This document shows, piece by piece, positions 10,081 to 21,510 of a stretch of DNA of 64,000 nucleotides; the stretch's first letter is position 1, and each line of letters starts with the position of its first letter. The stretch is from contig OZ024938.1 in the NCBI GenBank assembly GCA_964017235.1, forward strand, positions 60,999,816-61,063,815. The letters are read 5' to 3'. This DNA is from Sabellastarte sp. h YS-2021. Lineage: Eukaryota; Annelida; Polychaeta; Sabellida; Sabellidae. The notes below the pieces were generated by a model. The model was not told the DNA's origin and did not search any database. It saw only the letters and a program-made list of their open reading frames with translations. Position numbers and translations under genes: made by a program.

Positions 10081-11399
10081 ACATTAGAAAACTTTTGTGA
10101 CATTCTGGAACTGTTCAACATTTATGAGGAACTGTAATGAGGAAGGTTCGTAGAAGAAACTGTTCTGGGTGAAGGCCAGAATTCAGTCAGGTGCAGCTTT
10201 GAGTAAGAATTTGATTTATATTTTTATTTAGTTTTATTTCAATCACTCTGTTATCATTTGGAATATCCACTTTATTCTTATTTTTCTGTATCTGTTGTAA
10301 AAAAATATAAAATGGATTTTGCTGACAAAAAGAAGTGGCCCTGATGAAGAAATGAGTTGAAGTTGCTACATACTGTAGAAGTAAATGTATTTGAATTTAA
10401 GCTGATTGTAATCATTTATTGTGTTCTGTTTGGTAGTATATTTTGCAAATTTCACTTAACAAATACTATTGGATGGCAGTAATTTGGATATTCAATTTGA
10501 GGCGAGGCATTTAAGTTGAATGACTAAAGAAGGTCGAAGGACAAGTGATGACTCCTCTGCAGCCAGACCAGCCTCAGCACCAGGAACCAGATTCAAAGCA
10601 CTCTGTGAGAGACAGAAAACTTATACAAAACAGACACAAAAGAACAGCACTACCGGCCTGCTTCAGTCACATTTGATAATGTGTATGATGCCATCAAGAT
10701 CCTCCTTTTAGGGCTTTTCCCTGAAGAGCACATTCTAAACCACAGTGTATCTGGGAAAGTAAGCAATTCCAAAGTGTTGCCAAAGCCTGATTTTGACATA
10801 AGGCTTATTCACTAAAAGTGTTGCTACTAAAACAGAAATTTGAAGGACTGATTTTGAAAATAATAATGGTGCATTCTGTGCCCCAAAAAATGATGAGACA
10901 AAAAAAGATATGACCTATCAGGTCAAAAACATTTATGTATTTTAGTTGTCACAAATTAGTCACAAAATAGAGCAAAGTTTGTCAATTGACTACCTTCCTG
11001 TATCATTGTCATTCTACAGTCAAATCAAAGTTCATCAGATATTTGTCATACTGGTAGTAAAGGTTTGTCAAGTGACAAATTTCATTGAAATTATTACCTT
11101 GGAAGCAGCGTCAGAGAAATGTATTATACTGTATAGCCCCATTTCCATTATATAGTGAATTTTGTAACAAAAAGCCAAAACTGAAAGACTGAAAACTCCG
11201 ATCAAATTAATTTTTTATAAAAATGCCTGTTTTTCAAGAGAGATTTGTGATAACTTTGTCTTTAGTACAATTTCTGAAGGAAGCCCAAAGGTCAAATGAG
11301 GCACCATCAAAAGATTCGCAGCCTATGATTTCCTATACATTGGTTTAATAGCAAAGCTGTGGAAGCTATAGTTTTTCAATATATATTCAATGAAAACTC
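10081..11399. other. AT-rich stretch with one short recurring hairpin-like motif
   Basis: Bases 10319-10350 (TTTTGCTGACAAAAAGAAG then TGGCCCTG) closely match 34662-34690 downstream of the transposase remnant. A short open frame at 10520-10711 is Ser/Arg-rich and unassigned. No other coding or structural signal is visible. Confidence 0.35.
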
Positions 11400-12600
11400 A
11401 TTACAATAGACAAACGGATGTGGTGGCCATCTTGTTTTCTGAAACTGAAGTAAGTAAACAGGATATGTTAATCATTACAAATGCTTGCCACATGGAATTA
11501 TTTTGGCTTTATTTTGAATAACCAAATGGCTGCCACAGGTGTATCTTTGATGGGTTAAGTAATAGTACACAATCTATGGTAACTTCTCGTTGAATCCACT
11601 GGATGCATCCGGTGGATACTATGGATTTTGCTGCATTTCGCTGACGCTGTTTGCGCAGATGCCACAGCAGTGTGTAGAGAGATTTCACCATTACCAACCT
11701 AGCCAAAAAATATTATACCTAGACTTCTCAAATTTGCAGTATATATCATCATCAGAAAAATTTCTCCGGGAATATTTTAGGGCAGGTTTAGAAAAACAAA
11801 ATGGCCCCCCCATAGACATTTCGTTGTTAAAAAATGCATTTTTACAGTATTTGTGGCTTCTTCTCCTCTGTAGAATGTTAATCTCTCTATGGATGATATG
11901 TTTAACCGATATATATGTCCTCTATAGCCTGCCAGTCATTTGACCTAGAAGTTAGTTCTTCAAGGCCATCTGTTGAACACTAAAATGATCCTTGGAGGTC
12001 GCCTTTTTGCCATTTTAGTTTACTTTTTTGTTTTACCCCTGTAGAACAAAAAATACCAAAGGTAAAATGCTAAAGCTTGCACAATATGTTCGTTGTGACA
12101 AAAGCTTGAGTGGGAATACTTTTGGCCTCCTTTTGAATAAAATGGCTGCCATTGCCGTTTTTTTGGGACAGCCTTTGAGAAGGTTTGCACCTTCTTATGG
12201 GTGATATTTGTAACAGATCCATATGTCCCTATAGCCTACAACCATTTGACCTTGAAACTTGTAGTCAAAGTTCTGAACTAAAATGACCTGCCAAGGTCAC
12301 TTTTTTGCAATTTTATGGAAACAGATATTGGTTTTGATCTTTTACAGCAAAAGATATTCCTTTTGCCCCCCTGTTCAATTTTGCAGGATATGTTCACTAC
12401 GCCAATAGCTCTCCTGAGAGTATTTCTGGCCTCATTTAAAAAATAAGATGGCTGCCATGAGTGGTATTTGTGAAGGCACTTAGCATTTTTACATAATATG
12501 AGGTGAGATTGTCCTCTATGGAATGTTGAAACTGAAATCTTTTACAGTTTTAATCTTTTACAGTACCACCATTTTAGATTATAAAATTATTCTTGTGTAT
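11400..12600. repeat. Diverged tandem/dispersed repeats, about 270-350 bp spacing
   Basis: Four decayed units carry an AAATGGCTGCCA-type core (near 11526, 11800, 12140 and 12448) preceded by a GGCYTYATTTTGAA-like phrase and followed by TTTGACCTTGAA-type text. The same units occur at 7.4-7.6 kb. This looks like an old array of a pearl- or HINE-like element. Copies are too diverged for a firm consensus by eye. Confidence 0.5.
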
Positions 12601-12639
12601 CTGTGCATGCGTGTGTGTCATACAGTTTTCCTGATCATG

Positions 12640-13215
12640 AAAATACAAAAATGTTTCTGTCTCAAAAACCGTGCAAGATAGAGCGATGTTTGCAAAATTT
12701 TTGACCCACAGGGAATCTTTATGGAGTACTCTTTCCAATTTTCAAAAAACTTTTGTCTTGCCAAAAATGGTGGCCATTTTGAATTTTTCAAAATTATTCG
12801 CAGCACACAGAAACACTTTTATCTCAAAAATTGTGCAAGATAGAGCTATTTCAGCAAAATTTTGACCCACAGGGCATCCATGCTGAGTACTATTTCTAAC
12901 TTTCGAAAAAAAATTTTTTGTCTCATTAAAATAGCAGCCATTTTGAATTTTTTTGCAAAACACAAAAACGCTTCTATCTCGAACATTGGATAGAGCAATT
13001 GCAGTGAAAGTTTTGACCCACACGGCATCTATGTGGAGTATGTGCAATATGCTAGGTTGCTTCTATCTTAAAACCAAGCAAGATGGAGTATTTTTAGCAA
13101 AAGGGTATCCATGCCGAGTACTCTTTCCAATTTAAAAAAACTTTGTCTCGTTAAAAATGGCGGCCACTTTGAATTTTCTCAAAATGCAAAAATGCTTCTA
13201 TCTCAAAACCTGTAG
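12640..13215. repeat. Tandem array, units about 150-165 bp, about 4 copies
   Basis: Repeated landmarks are CTTYTATCTCAAAA, GCAAGATAGAGC, TTTTGACCCACAGGG, GAGTACTCTTTCCAA and ATGGYGGCCATTTTGAA, in that order, recurring near 12650, 12815, 12968, 13058 and 13192. One unit is shortened. Small open frames here are repeat translations, not genes. Confidence 0.7.
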
Positions 13216-13675
13216 TGCTAAAAGAAGTATCCCATTAGAATACATAAAAAGTGTGAGGTGCAGTGGTCAGTTTTGGATTGTCAATGTTGGGTGGTCAGTG
13301 TGCACTTTACTGACTGAAAAGGCCGCAATTTTGTGTTAAGTGAAAATTAAGGTGCAGAACACATGTGTCATATTGCACTATTTACAATAATAAATACATT
13401 ATCCAATATTCACAAATAAGTAAACATTTATTTTCAAAAACATATTATCTGACAAAAAGCCAAAAAAAACTTAATGACTAGAAATATAAATAAACATCAA
13501 AACGCTATAGAAACAACAAATATAATAAAATATAAAATAAAGCAAATACAAATTTCATAATAAAATTGTCAGTAGGACACAAAAACACGAAATACAATAA
13601 AAATATCACAATACAATAGCAGACTAGATAACGCAGAATAAATTAACACAAAGGACAAAACACAAAATAAATTAA

Positions 13676-14447
13676 TTAAAACTTGTTATACAGACCACAT
13701 TCCTTCAAATAATTAATGATATTGAAAACATTCTCACTAAATAATTTTTCCATTGTATTAACATTTTTATAATATTTAATTCTTGTGTCACGTAGGTCAA
13801 TACAGTCTAATAATATATGTTTGACTGTATGGGGGCAATGACATGGAATGCACCAGGGCATCTCTTCACCTTTTAACAGATATCTGTGTGTGAAATAGGT
13901 GTGTCCTATACGGGCTCGAGTTATAACTATTTCCTCCCAACGAGATAAACCCATCCAAACATAAAAATCTCCTACTGTAGGGTTTATTTGGAATAGTTTG
14001 TTATCAGGACATGCATTCCATTGAGCTTGCCACTTTTGTTTAAAAACACTATTTACATTCACTTTTAAGTCTGTATAGGGGACTTTCAAGTCTAAAACAT
14101 TAAAATTCAATGCCTGTTTGGCTCATCTGCTTTTTCATTGCCCTTTATGCCTACGTGACTTGGAACCCAAGCTAAAACAACTTTCTTATTTACTGACAAA
14201 CAATCATTAAAAAGTTTTAAAATATCTTGAATAAAAGGATGATCACAATTGTTGCTATCAAGAGCTTGAAAACTAGATAAAGAATCACTGAATATGATAA
14301 AACGATCCCAATCACATTTGTTTACAGTATTAAAAGCCATTTTAAGAGCCTGTAATTCAGCTATGAATATACTAGCATTGCCAGGCAGTGTGACCTGGGC
14401 ACTGAGTTTATTAGATGTAGCAGCTGCAGCAACCCTATTTTCTGCCT
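13676..14447 (-). pseudogene. LINE ORF2 C-terminus: RNase H and tail (N5)
   Basis: Reading on the minus strand: RNase H pieces (FIAELQALKMAFN, SDSLSSFQALDSNN, VVLAWVPSHVGIKGNEKAD), then a C-terminal domain with a cysteine/histidine pattern (CIPCHCPHTVKHILLDC). The frame shifts near 14105-14115. It resembles 31090-31890 in copy N4 closely. The SINE at 14458-14700 splits the start of the RNase H domain. Confidence 0.75.
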
Positions 14448-14457
14448 TCGATCCATC

Positions 14458-14700
14458 TTATTTTATTTATTTATTTATTTGGGGTTTTATGTCGCTTTCA
14501 ACACTGTACAGGTCATATCATGACAGGTAGTTGGAAGGGCAGAGGAAACCAGTACATACAGTTCGTTAGGGTTCTGTACTGTAAACTGCCGACCAAAGGG
14601 AAGCAACTACCAGCTTTCTCACTTGAGGCTGTGCTGGGGATCGAACCCCGGCCTCAGAGGTGGGAGGCGAAAGTGTTACAACTCTGCCACCGTGGCCCCC
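14458..14700 (-). mobile_element. SINE-A, full length, in LINE N5
   Basis: tRNA-derived SINE on the minus strand: a head with A box (TGGCAGAGTGGT-like) and B box (GGTTCGATCCC), a body ending ...GTGTTGAAAGCGAC, and an (AAAT)n tail. Target duplication TCGATCCATC at 14448-14457 and 14701-14710. Confidence 0.9.
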
Positions 14701-14717
14701 TCGATCCATCAGTATAT

Positions 14718-15255
14718 TGTTGTGGTTTTCAAGTTCACTTGGGTGAGCTATATTTAGCCTTGCCGGGCTCTCTGGGCCGGGTTCTTCCGGGATCCCGGTA
14801 CCGGTCACCTTCGGGTTCCTTGTATTTACGGGCTCCAGGCCCCCTTTTTCGGGTTCCCGGTGCTGTTATAGTATACCAGAAAAGAGTCAGCTGGGGTTCC
14901 GGGCTTCTGCTGGGTTACCGGCTGAAAATCCCTATATAAGCGGGTAGCATTTACTCGGTTTGGTGTGCAAAGTTTGAAGTGAAAAGTGAGGGTAAAAATG
15001 GTGTGTGAAGAATGAGGTTGTTAATGATGAGATGAAAATCAGGAGTGAGTTCCTTTGTACATAATTGTATGTAGCTGTATATACACTGTTTATAAAGGGC
15101 CTGTATAAAGAAAGCAATATATTTGATTAATGAGAACTTTGTGTTATTTTTTTTCTATTGGTGTTTTTACTGAAACTCTGCCTGAAATTAAATTGGCAGA
15201 AGAAAAGGAGAAAGTAAAAAATTGGCAGAAGAAAAGGAGAAAGTAAAAACCCACC
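14718..15255 (+). repeat. 5' LTR of the Gypsy element
   Basis: Begins TGTTGTGGTTTTCAAG and matches 22608 onwards. It is GC-rich near 14755-14930, with repeated CCGGG words and GGGATCCCGG. Near its end a 30 bp unit (AATTGGCAGAAGAAAAGGAG...) is tandemly duplicated, unlike the 3' LTR. The exact right border is uncertain by a few bases. Confidence 0.8.
14934..14941 (+). promoter_or_regulatory. TATA box in 5' LTR
   Basis: TATATAAG within CCCTATATAAGCGGG, directly after the GC-rich upstream LTR segment. The same sequence lies in the 3' LTR at 22829-22836. The position fits a U3 core promoter. Confidence 0.6.
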
Positions 15256-15258
15256 AAA

Positions 15259-15276
15259 TGGTGGCAGCGGTGGGAT
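15259..15276 (+). other. Primer binding site, probably tRNA-Leu
   Basis: TGGTGGCAGCGGTGGGAT lies just inside the 5' LTR. It starts TGG, the complement of a tRNA CCA end. It resembles the complement of eukaryotic tRNA-Leu 3' ends (TGGTGTCAGGAGTGGGAT from memory) with three differences. Confidence 0.55.
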
Positions 15277-15377
15277 AAGACCTTGCACACGTCATCAGAA
15301 GAAAAAAAAAGAGACTTTTATGTTATTTTAGACTGTGTAAGAAATAAAGTTGTACAGAACTTTGTTAGAGCAACAAG

Positions 15378-16662
15378 ATGCTGCCCAAGAAAGATAAAAG
15401 TAAATCCGCAACAACAGAACCATCAGAAGATGAGGTCAGTTGCAGAGATCAGTTGGAAACTCTGCAGCTTTAACTAGAAGAGGCCAGAGCAGCAGCTAGA
15501 GAAGCACAAGTACAGGCTCTTGCTACTGAAGGTGACCGTGAAGAGTTCCTGGGAAGAATGAAGGACTTTGAAAGCTGTGGAGAAGATGAACGAGAAAAGG
15601 TTAGGCAACTGCGTCAAAAGTTGTCTCAAAACTATGAGCATCTTGAAAGATGTACTCGCGATAATGCCAGGCTTCCTGATGAGCTGGTTGAGAAGTCCAG
15701 AGAAGTGAATGCAGTGAGGCGAGCTGCCAGTGTGACACAGCATCAGACCTCCAACATGAGGAACCACTTTCATCAACATGGGACCTCACCGCCTGTCTCA
15801 CAGATTCTGCTTGGAACATCTTCCTCCCAGCAAGGACCCAGGGGATCGCCTCAAGGAATGTTCCAAGTACTAAAATCACAGAGAGGAATACCATCCCAGA
15901 TTGCTAATGAAGTTCCACTTCCTCGTCAAATGTTATTTGATGGAAATTCTTCATGGGACAGTTTCATAAAGTCTTTTACTTCACTTAGTGCTTCATGTGG
16001 GTGGAGCCAAGAAGAAAAGGTGTTTCGGCTGACAAACAGCCTCCATGATGAACCTGCTGAATATGCTTTTGGGTATCTCCCCAGTGGATCACTGCAATCA
16101 TTTAATGCTCTGGTTGCTGCACTTGAGGTACGTTTTAAGGAAAGGAGTCCCATGACCTCCTATTTGGCTCAGCTAGAGGGGCGCAAGCTTCAGTCACGAG
16201 AAAAGGTGTCAGAATTCTTAAAACTCGTATACAAAAGCTATCCACCGGCAGATGATGGGACCAGGGAAACCATTGGTGTGCATCACTTCCTAAAGGGGCT
16301 GCCAGATCAACAGACCGCGGTTGCTGTGGGGATGAAAGACCCTCAGACACTGGAGGAGGCCCATGCTGCCCTGGAAACCTGGAAAATAGCAGTCTCAGAG
16401 ATGATCTTGGAAGACCACCAAGGGCAAGAGTGGTTACTGCTGTCGATGACCAAGAAGCTCAGTTTGTGACCCATCATCCTCTGAAACAGTTTGGTGAAGA
16501 GCTTATTACCAGCTTTGACAAGCGAGTTGGTAAACTGGAGTCCATGCTGAAGAGTTTTGAGAAGAAAAGCCCTCCTAAATCACGAAGCAAGGCAGATGTA
16601 GAATGCTACAGTTGCCATGGAAAGGGGCATTATGCCCGTGAATGTCCACTGAAGGATGCAAA
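15378..16662 (+). pseudogene. Gypsy gag (capsid and nucleocapsid), broken
   Basis: The likely ATG is at 15378. An in-frame TAA at 15471-15473 interrupts it early, then the same frame is open to about 16465. A Gln/Glu-rich helical N-terminus leads to a retrotransposon capsid-like region (FDGNSSWDSFIKSFTSL, LTNSLHDEPAEYAF, FLKLVYKSYP, FLKGLPDQQTAVAVG). A frameshift near 16410-16430 moves to the frame with the zinc knuckle CYSCHGKGHYAREC at about 16610-16650. The SINE at 16663 cuts the nucleocapsid C-terminus. Confidence 0.78.
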
Positions 16663-16812
16663 GTCAAAGTTGGGGTTTTACGTCCCGTTCAACAGCCAGG
16701 GTCATATTGGGACAGGTCCTCAGAATTGCCACTTGTGGGACTCGAACCCACAGAGGTGACAGCCTATGATTAGATGCCAAACTTGCTAACCACTAGGCCA
16801 CTGAGGACCTCT
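16663..16812 (-). mobile_element. SINE-B in Gypsy gag
   Basis: A ~150 bp tRNA-derived SINE on the minus strand. The head carries TGGCCTAGTGGTTAGCAAG (A box) and GGTTCGAGTCCC (B box). GGTCCTCAG at its 5' end pairs with CTGAGGACC further in. It ends GGGACGTAAAACCCCAAC. Target duplication CACTGAAGGATGCAAA at 16647-16662 and 16813-16828. Confidence 0.88.
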
Positions 16813-16828
16813 CACTGAAGGATGCAAA

Positions 16829-17340
16829 AAGCTCGGAAAACTAAAGCTGACCGGATCTGACAGCCAATGTTCGGTCATGTCTGACCTGTATATAGTAAGA
16901 GTAGGTAGACAACCACTTGTAGCTGGTGTATCAGTGTATTTACCTGTGTGTATTTGTGAGACATAGACAAGGTTTTTGATAGACACTGGGGCAGAAATTA
17001 TTATAATGTCCCAAAAGCTTTTTGAGAGAATCCCCAAGCTCATTAGGCCAAAGATTGTGAACACTGAATGTAAAATGAAATGGGAGGTAGCCGACAAGGG
17101 TATGGTTGACGTAGTTGGGGCTACTGATATTGAATTTGAAACTGGACATCAAGTATTTACATGGCACATTTTGATAGCACCAAGTGAGGAGGAAGGTTTA
17201 CTTGGGATGGACTTTCTGTTTGCACAGAACTTTGAACTTTCTATTAGGGGACTGAAACTAAATGGCCAGGAAGTTACTACAGAGGTTGAGGGCATCAGAT
17301 TGGACAATATCTGTACGAGAAGACACTGTGATTCCAGCAA
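16829..17340 (+). pseudogene. Gypsy protease region
   Basis: The retroviral-type aspartic protease that cuts the Gag-Pol polyprotein. The active-site motif LIDTGAEIIIMS is at about 16974-17009, and the flap/second-half motif GLLGMDFL near 17195-17218 is typical of clan AA proteases in Gypsy elements. The frame at 16976-17344 stops before the RT, and the adjacent frame picks up from 17262. Confidence 0.75.
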
Positions 17341-18776
17341 ATAGTCAGCTTTTGATCAGTGCTAAGCTGAGTGTCACAAGTCTGAAACACACAACAGCGC
17401 TTTTTGAGCCCATTCCAGGAAAAGAAGTGAATGAAAGTCTGGTTATAGGAAAATCTCGGGTAGACCTAACAAGGGCAGCCACATATTTACCCGTCTGTTT
17501 GATGAATGTTTCAGCAGAAAGCCTGTTGCTTCATAAAGACACTGTAGTCGGTCAGTTGTCAGAGGTAGAGTCAATCATCCTCTTGTTTGAATCTGAAAGT
17601 AGTTCAAGTCCTCCAATACCAGGGAAAATCAAGAAGGTTCATACAGCTGCAGTACACGAGCATACAGGAGGCCGATCTTGGAGAGATGGACCAGACCCTG
17701 TCATTCCGGAGTGGCCAGGACCTCTACAAGAGCTATACAACAAGAACATCGAAGATTTATCTGTTGAGGAAAGCAAGCAGTTGGCAAAGCTTATTGGACA
17801 CAACAAATATGCATTTGCCATGTCTCAAACCGATTTGGGGCAGACAGCAGTGGTGAAACATAGTATAAGTACAGGATCTGCAAAGTCCATTAAACAACAG
17901 CCAAGGCGAACACCAAAAGCCCTTGAAGAAGAAGAGGAGAAAATACAGAAAGAGCAACTTAAACCTGGTATCATCCAAGAGTCATCCTCACCATGGGCTT
18001 CACCAATTGTGTATGTCAGAAAGAAAGATGGCACACTAAGGCTATGTGTTGACTATCGCCGACTCAGTGAAGTGACTGAGAAAGATGCTTATCCTCTGCC
18101 TGTAACATCTGTCTTGACTGTTTGAATGGTGCAAAATATATGTCCAGCTTAGATCTTCAATCAGGGTATTGGCATATTAATATGGATGAAAAAGATAGAG
18201 CAAAAACTGCTTTTACCTCAAGACATGGATTGCATGAATATCAGGTGATGCCCTTTGGCCTGACCAATGCTCCAGGTACTTTTCAGGTGTATGGAAATAG
18301 TGTTCCGAGGACTGCAGTGGAAATCAGTGGTAATATTTTTTGGATGACCTGATTCTGTTCAATGATTCCTTTGACAGCCATCTTGAAAATTTAAATGAAG
18401 TTCTTGGAAGACTGACCAAAGCAGGCTTGAAACTGAAGCCCAGTAAGTGTAACCTACTGCAAAAAGAAGTTGTGTTTTTGGGACATGTGGTATCCACATC
18501 TGGTATAAAACCTGATCCATCAAAGATTGAATCTGTTGCAAATTGGCCTGTTCCACGAAATGTCCATGACATATGTGTTTTTGTTGGTTTCTGTTCATAT
18601 TACAGATGTTTTGTTAGGGGATTCTCAACTATTGTCAGCCCGCTTACACATCTACTGAAGGCCGATGTAGTGTTTGAGTGGACTGATGAGTGTATGGGTG
18701 CATTTCAAGAGCTTAAGGATGCCCTGACCAGTGACATAGTGATGGCATATGCGAAAGATTATGGTGTCTTGGTATT
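17262..18776 (+). pseudogene. Gypsy reverse transcriptase, frameshifted
   Basis: RT pieces in order: [20 protein letters not shown] with CVDYRRLS (17970-18065), SSLDLQSGYWHI (catalytic Asp, near 18150), MPFGLTNAPGTFQ (near 18250), then a (L/M)DDLILFND catalytic box at about 18340-18370 after a frameshift, and KCNLLQKEVVFLGHVVS (near 18450). A connection domain with WTDECMGAFQELK follows. Frameshifts lie near 18120 and 18335. The element would have needed all of these for cDNA synthesis. Confidence 0.82.
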
Positions 18777-19025
18777 AGTAGTTTTTTTTATTTATTTGAT
18801 TTATTTGGGGTTTTACATCGCTTTCAACACTGTACAGGTCATATCACAACGGGTAGTTGGAAGGGCAGAGGAAACCAGCACATACAGTTCGCTAGGGTTC
18901 TGTACTGTAAACTGCCGACCAACGGCAAGCAACTACCAGCTTTCCCACTTAAGGCCATGATGAGGATCGAACCCCGGCCTCAGAGGTGGGAGGCTAGAGT
19001 GTTACCACTCTGCCACCGTGGCCCC
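18777..19025 (-). mobile_element. SINE-A between Gypsy RT and RNase H
   Basis: A full-length SINE-A on the minus strand with a degenerate AT-rich tail at its plus-strand left end. Target duplication GTCTTGGTATT at 18766-18776 and 19026-19036. It splits the RT/RNase H connection just before the DTDASG motif. Confidence 0.9.
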
Positions 19026-19695
19026 GTCTTGGTATTGGACACAGATGCATCTGGAACTAGAATTGGAGTTACCCTTTCTCAAGTCCAGTACTGTGATAAG
19101 AGTGGAAAAGGAGAAGAAAGACCTATTGCACATGCTAGCAAAAGCTTGACCGAAGCTCAGAGACAGTATTGTGTGACAAGAAAAGAACTTCTTGCTGTTG
19201 TGTATTCTGTACAGTACTTTAGACATTATCTATTAGGTAGAGAGTTTGTAATTAGAACTGACCATAGTGCATTGAGATGGGTCATGTCGTTTAAGGATCC
19301 CAGGGATCAAATGGCCCGATGGCTAGAAGTACTTTGCCAGTACAAGTTCAAGATTATCCATCGCGATGGCAAGAAGCATTCAAACACAGATGCTCTGTCA
19401 AGGGTTCCCTGTGACCCTGCAGAATGTTCCTGTTATGACGGGCAATCAGTATTGTCTGATCTGCCATGCGGAGGGTGTGATGTTTGCAATAAGAAACATG
19501 AACAGTGGTCATCATTTCAGGAAGTGGATGATGTTGTACCTCTAATGGCAAGAAGGGTAAAATGCAAGGATCTGTCGTGTCCTTCCCTCCAGTCACTCAG
19601 ATGTTGGATCACTGGTTCATTCTTCATGTTCATAGTTATGTGGATCACAACATTGTGGAGATGGTCCAAAGCTGTTGTGGGTTCTCCAGTGGTAT
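19026..19695 (+). pseudogene. Gypsy RNase H domain
   Basis: Starts with VLDTDASGTRIGVTL (catalytic Asp), then RQYCVTRKELLAVVYSV (catalytic Glu), IRTDHSALRWV (catalytic Asp) and HSNTDALSR, the usual Gypsy RNase H series in order. A cysteine-rich segment (CSCYDGQ, CGGCDVCNKK) follows before the frame closes near 19697. It would remove RNA from the RNA:DNA hybrid. Confidence 0.82.
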
Positions 19696-20083
19696 AAGTT
19701 TGTTGGATGGGGCACAAGGTTGGTGGGGAATCTGGTCATAAGGCAGTGCGTCGGGTGCATTCATCACATGCAGATGTGGCTGAAAACATAGGCCCACCTC
19801 TTGGTGACCATTTAAGTGATGTAAAAGAACAGGGTGAGTCAAGCTGTGAAAAAGACTCCGCAGATAGTGAGTTGTCAGTAAATGTTCCTTGGTTGAAGCA
19901 ATATTCATCAGGAGACTTACAGAAATCACAGGCTGAAGATCCAGATATTGCTCCACTGGTTAGCTGGTTTGAGTTGGAGGATGGTAAACCAACAAGAGAC
20001 CAAGTGGCAAGTGAAAGTCCAGGAGTAAGAAATCTTTGGCTACAGTGGGACCAGCTTGTGCTAAGTAAAGGGGTTGTATAGGA
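19696..20083 (+). pseudogene. Gypsy RNase H-integrase linker
   Basis: An open frame at 19707-20081 in another frame, acidic, with no strong motif (ENIGPPLGDHL, DPDIAPLVSWFE). LVSWFE-like text is common just upstream of the integrase zinc domain in Gypsy elements. A frameshift to the integrase frame occurs near 20075. Confidence 0.55.
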
Positions 20084-21396
20084 AGTGGCACAGCCCCAAG
20101 AAGAAGATACCGCCACGTCTTCAATTAGTTGTGCCTAGGTCACTTCAAGATACTGTGTTAGAGTCTCTGCACTGTGGACTGACCGCTGGTCACTTGGGTG
20201 TAAAGAAGACCATCAGTAAAGTGAAGAGCTTTTACTGGTACAGAATGAAGGAGTCAATTAGAACCTGGATCAAAAACTGCACTGTGTGTGGGGCAAGATA
20301 GTCGCCCAATAAGAAACTGAAATCGACCCCACAGAACTATAGTGTGGGAGCCCGTCGCTACAGATATTCTTGGACCTTTCCTCAGTGTAGCTCTGAAAAC
20401 CAGTACGTTCTATTAGTGGGTGACTATTTTACAAGATGGATAGAGGCCTATGCTACACCTGAGTTTTCCGCAAAAACTGTAACTGAAAAGTTAGTGTATG
20501 AATTTTTGGTACACCATTTGATCTACATTCTGATCAAGGTCGAAATTATGAAGCTTCACTTTTTAAGTAAGTGTGTAGACTATTGGAGATCAATAAAACC
20601 AGATCTTCACCTTATCACCCACAATCAAATGGAATGATTGAAAGATTTAACAGGACTCTGTTGGACATGATTGCAGTGTATACTGATCAGAATCAGACTG
20701 ATTGGGACAAGTATCAGCCAATGTTAACATCAGCATTTCGATGTTGTGCACATGAAAAGACTGGTTATAATCCCAAATCTACTCATGCTTGGGAGAGAGG
20801 TCAATTTGCCAATTGAACTAGCCCTTGGTGCTGTTGCTGAACCACAGAAAAATATAAAAGAAAGTCGGTATGTTTCTGAACTGAGAGGTAAACTGGACAG
20901 CATATACCAACTTGTCAGAGACTCGTTTAAGATGAAATTACCAAAAAAAGACAGTGAATCCAGACTAAGTTCAAAAACTTATAAAATAGGTGATCTTGGT
21001 TACTATCATGACAGCACCAGATCAGTGGGGAAAAGTCCCAAATTAAAATCTGATATTTGGAAAGGACCTTGTGTTGTAACTAGAAAATTTAGTGACCTTT
21101 TGTTTGAAATAAAATCACATTCAGTTGGCAAGTCTAAGATCCTACACTTTGACAGGCTGAAACCCTACACCCATGACTCTGTCCCAGAATTAGTTCAAAA
21201 GTTGAGAAAGAACATTCTTCCCAGGGATGACCCTGGGAGGAAAGTTAGCCCACCCATGGAAAGAAAGAACAGTGGCAGAGGTAAATGTTCTAAACAGGAT
21301 GCTAAGCATTCCAATGGCAGTGAACCATCAAAATTAGATGATCCAGGACTCAGAAGTCAAAGGCAGAGAAAGAGGCCAGAAAGGTTGGGGTTATAA
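20084..21396 (+). pseudogene. Gypsy integrase, frameshifted
   Basis: The zinc-binding HHCC domain (H in LHCGLTAGHLGVKKT, then CTVCGAR) spans 20150-20300. The core follows with VLLVGDYFTRWIEAYA (first Asp, near 20420), a damaged second Asp region near 20540, and YHPQSNGMIERFNRTL (catalytic Glu, near 20610-20650). The C-terminal part (GDLGYYHDS, KSDIWKGPCVV, HFDRLKPY) resembles the GPY/F module. The frame changes near 20570-20640 and 20740-20820. The product would insert cDNA into host DNA. Confidence 0.82.
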
Positions 21397-21510
21397 ACAT
21401 AAACATCCAAGACTGACTTAATGATGTCTCCCTTTGAGTTCATTTCCTGACACTTAATATATAGAGCATCTTCCGGGATCCCGGATTTCCTCTCCGGGCC
21501 CAGGGCTAGT

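Larger units (their letters stand above)
13335..14717 (-). mobile_element. Nimb/I-type LINE, copy N5 (3' part only)
   Basis: The 3' end of another minus-strand Nimb copy: C-terminal ORF2 (14447-13676) and a 3' UTR running to about 13335, which matches the plus-strand N4 3' end. A SINE sits within its RNase H region, and upstream sequence ends abruptly at the Gypsy 5' LTR (14718). The 5' remainder is not found beyond the Gypsy element, so the right-hand flank has been rearranged or lost. Confidence 0.75.

Noticed and set aside
14566..14939. ORFs reading through the SINE into the Gypsy LTR
   Set aside because: They cross an insertion junction and combine unrelated elements; the SINE part recurs as similar shadow ORFs at every copy.
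16720..16812. tRNA gene on the minus strand
   Set aside because: It is the head of SINE-B, flanked by a 16 bp duplication, with an identical second copy at 23488-23639.
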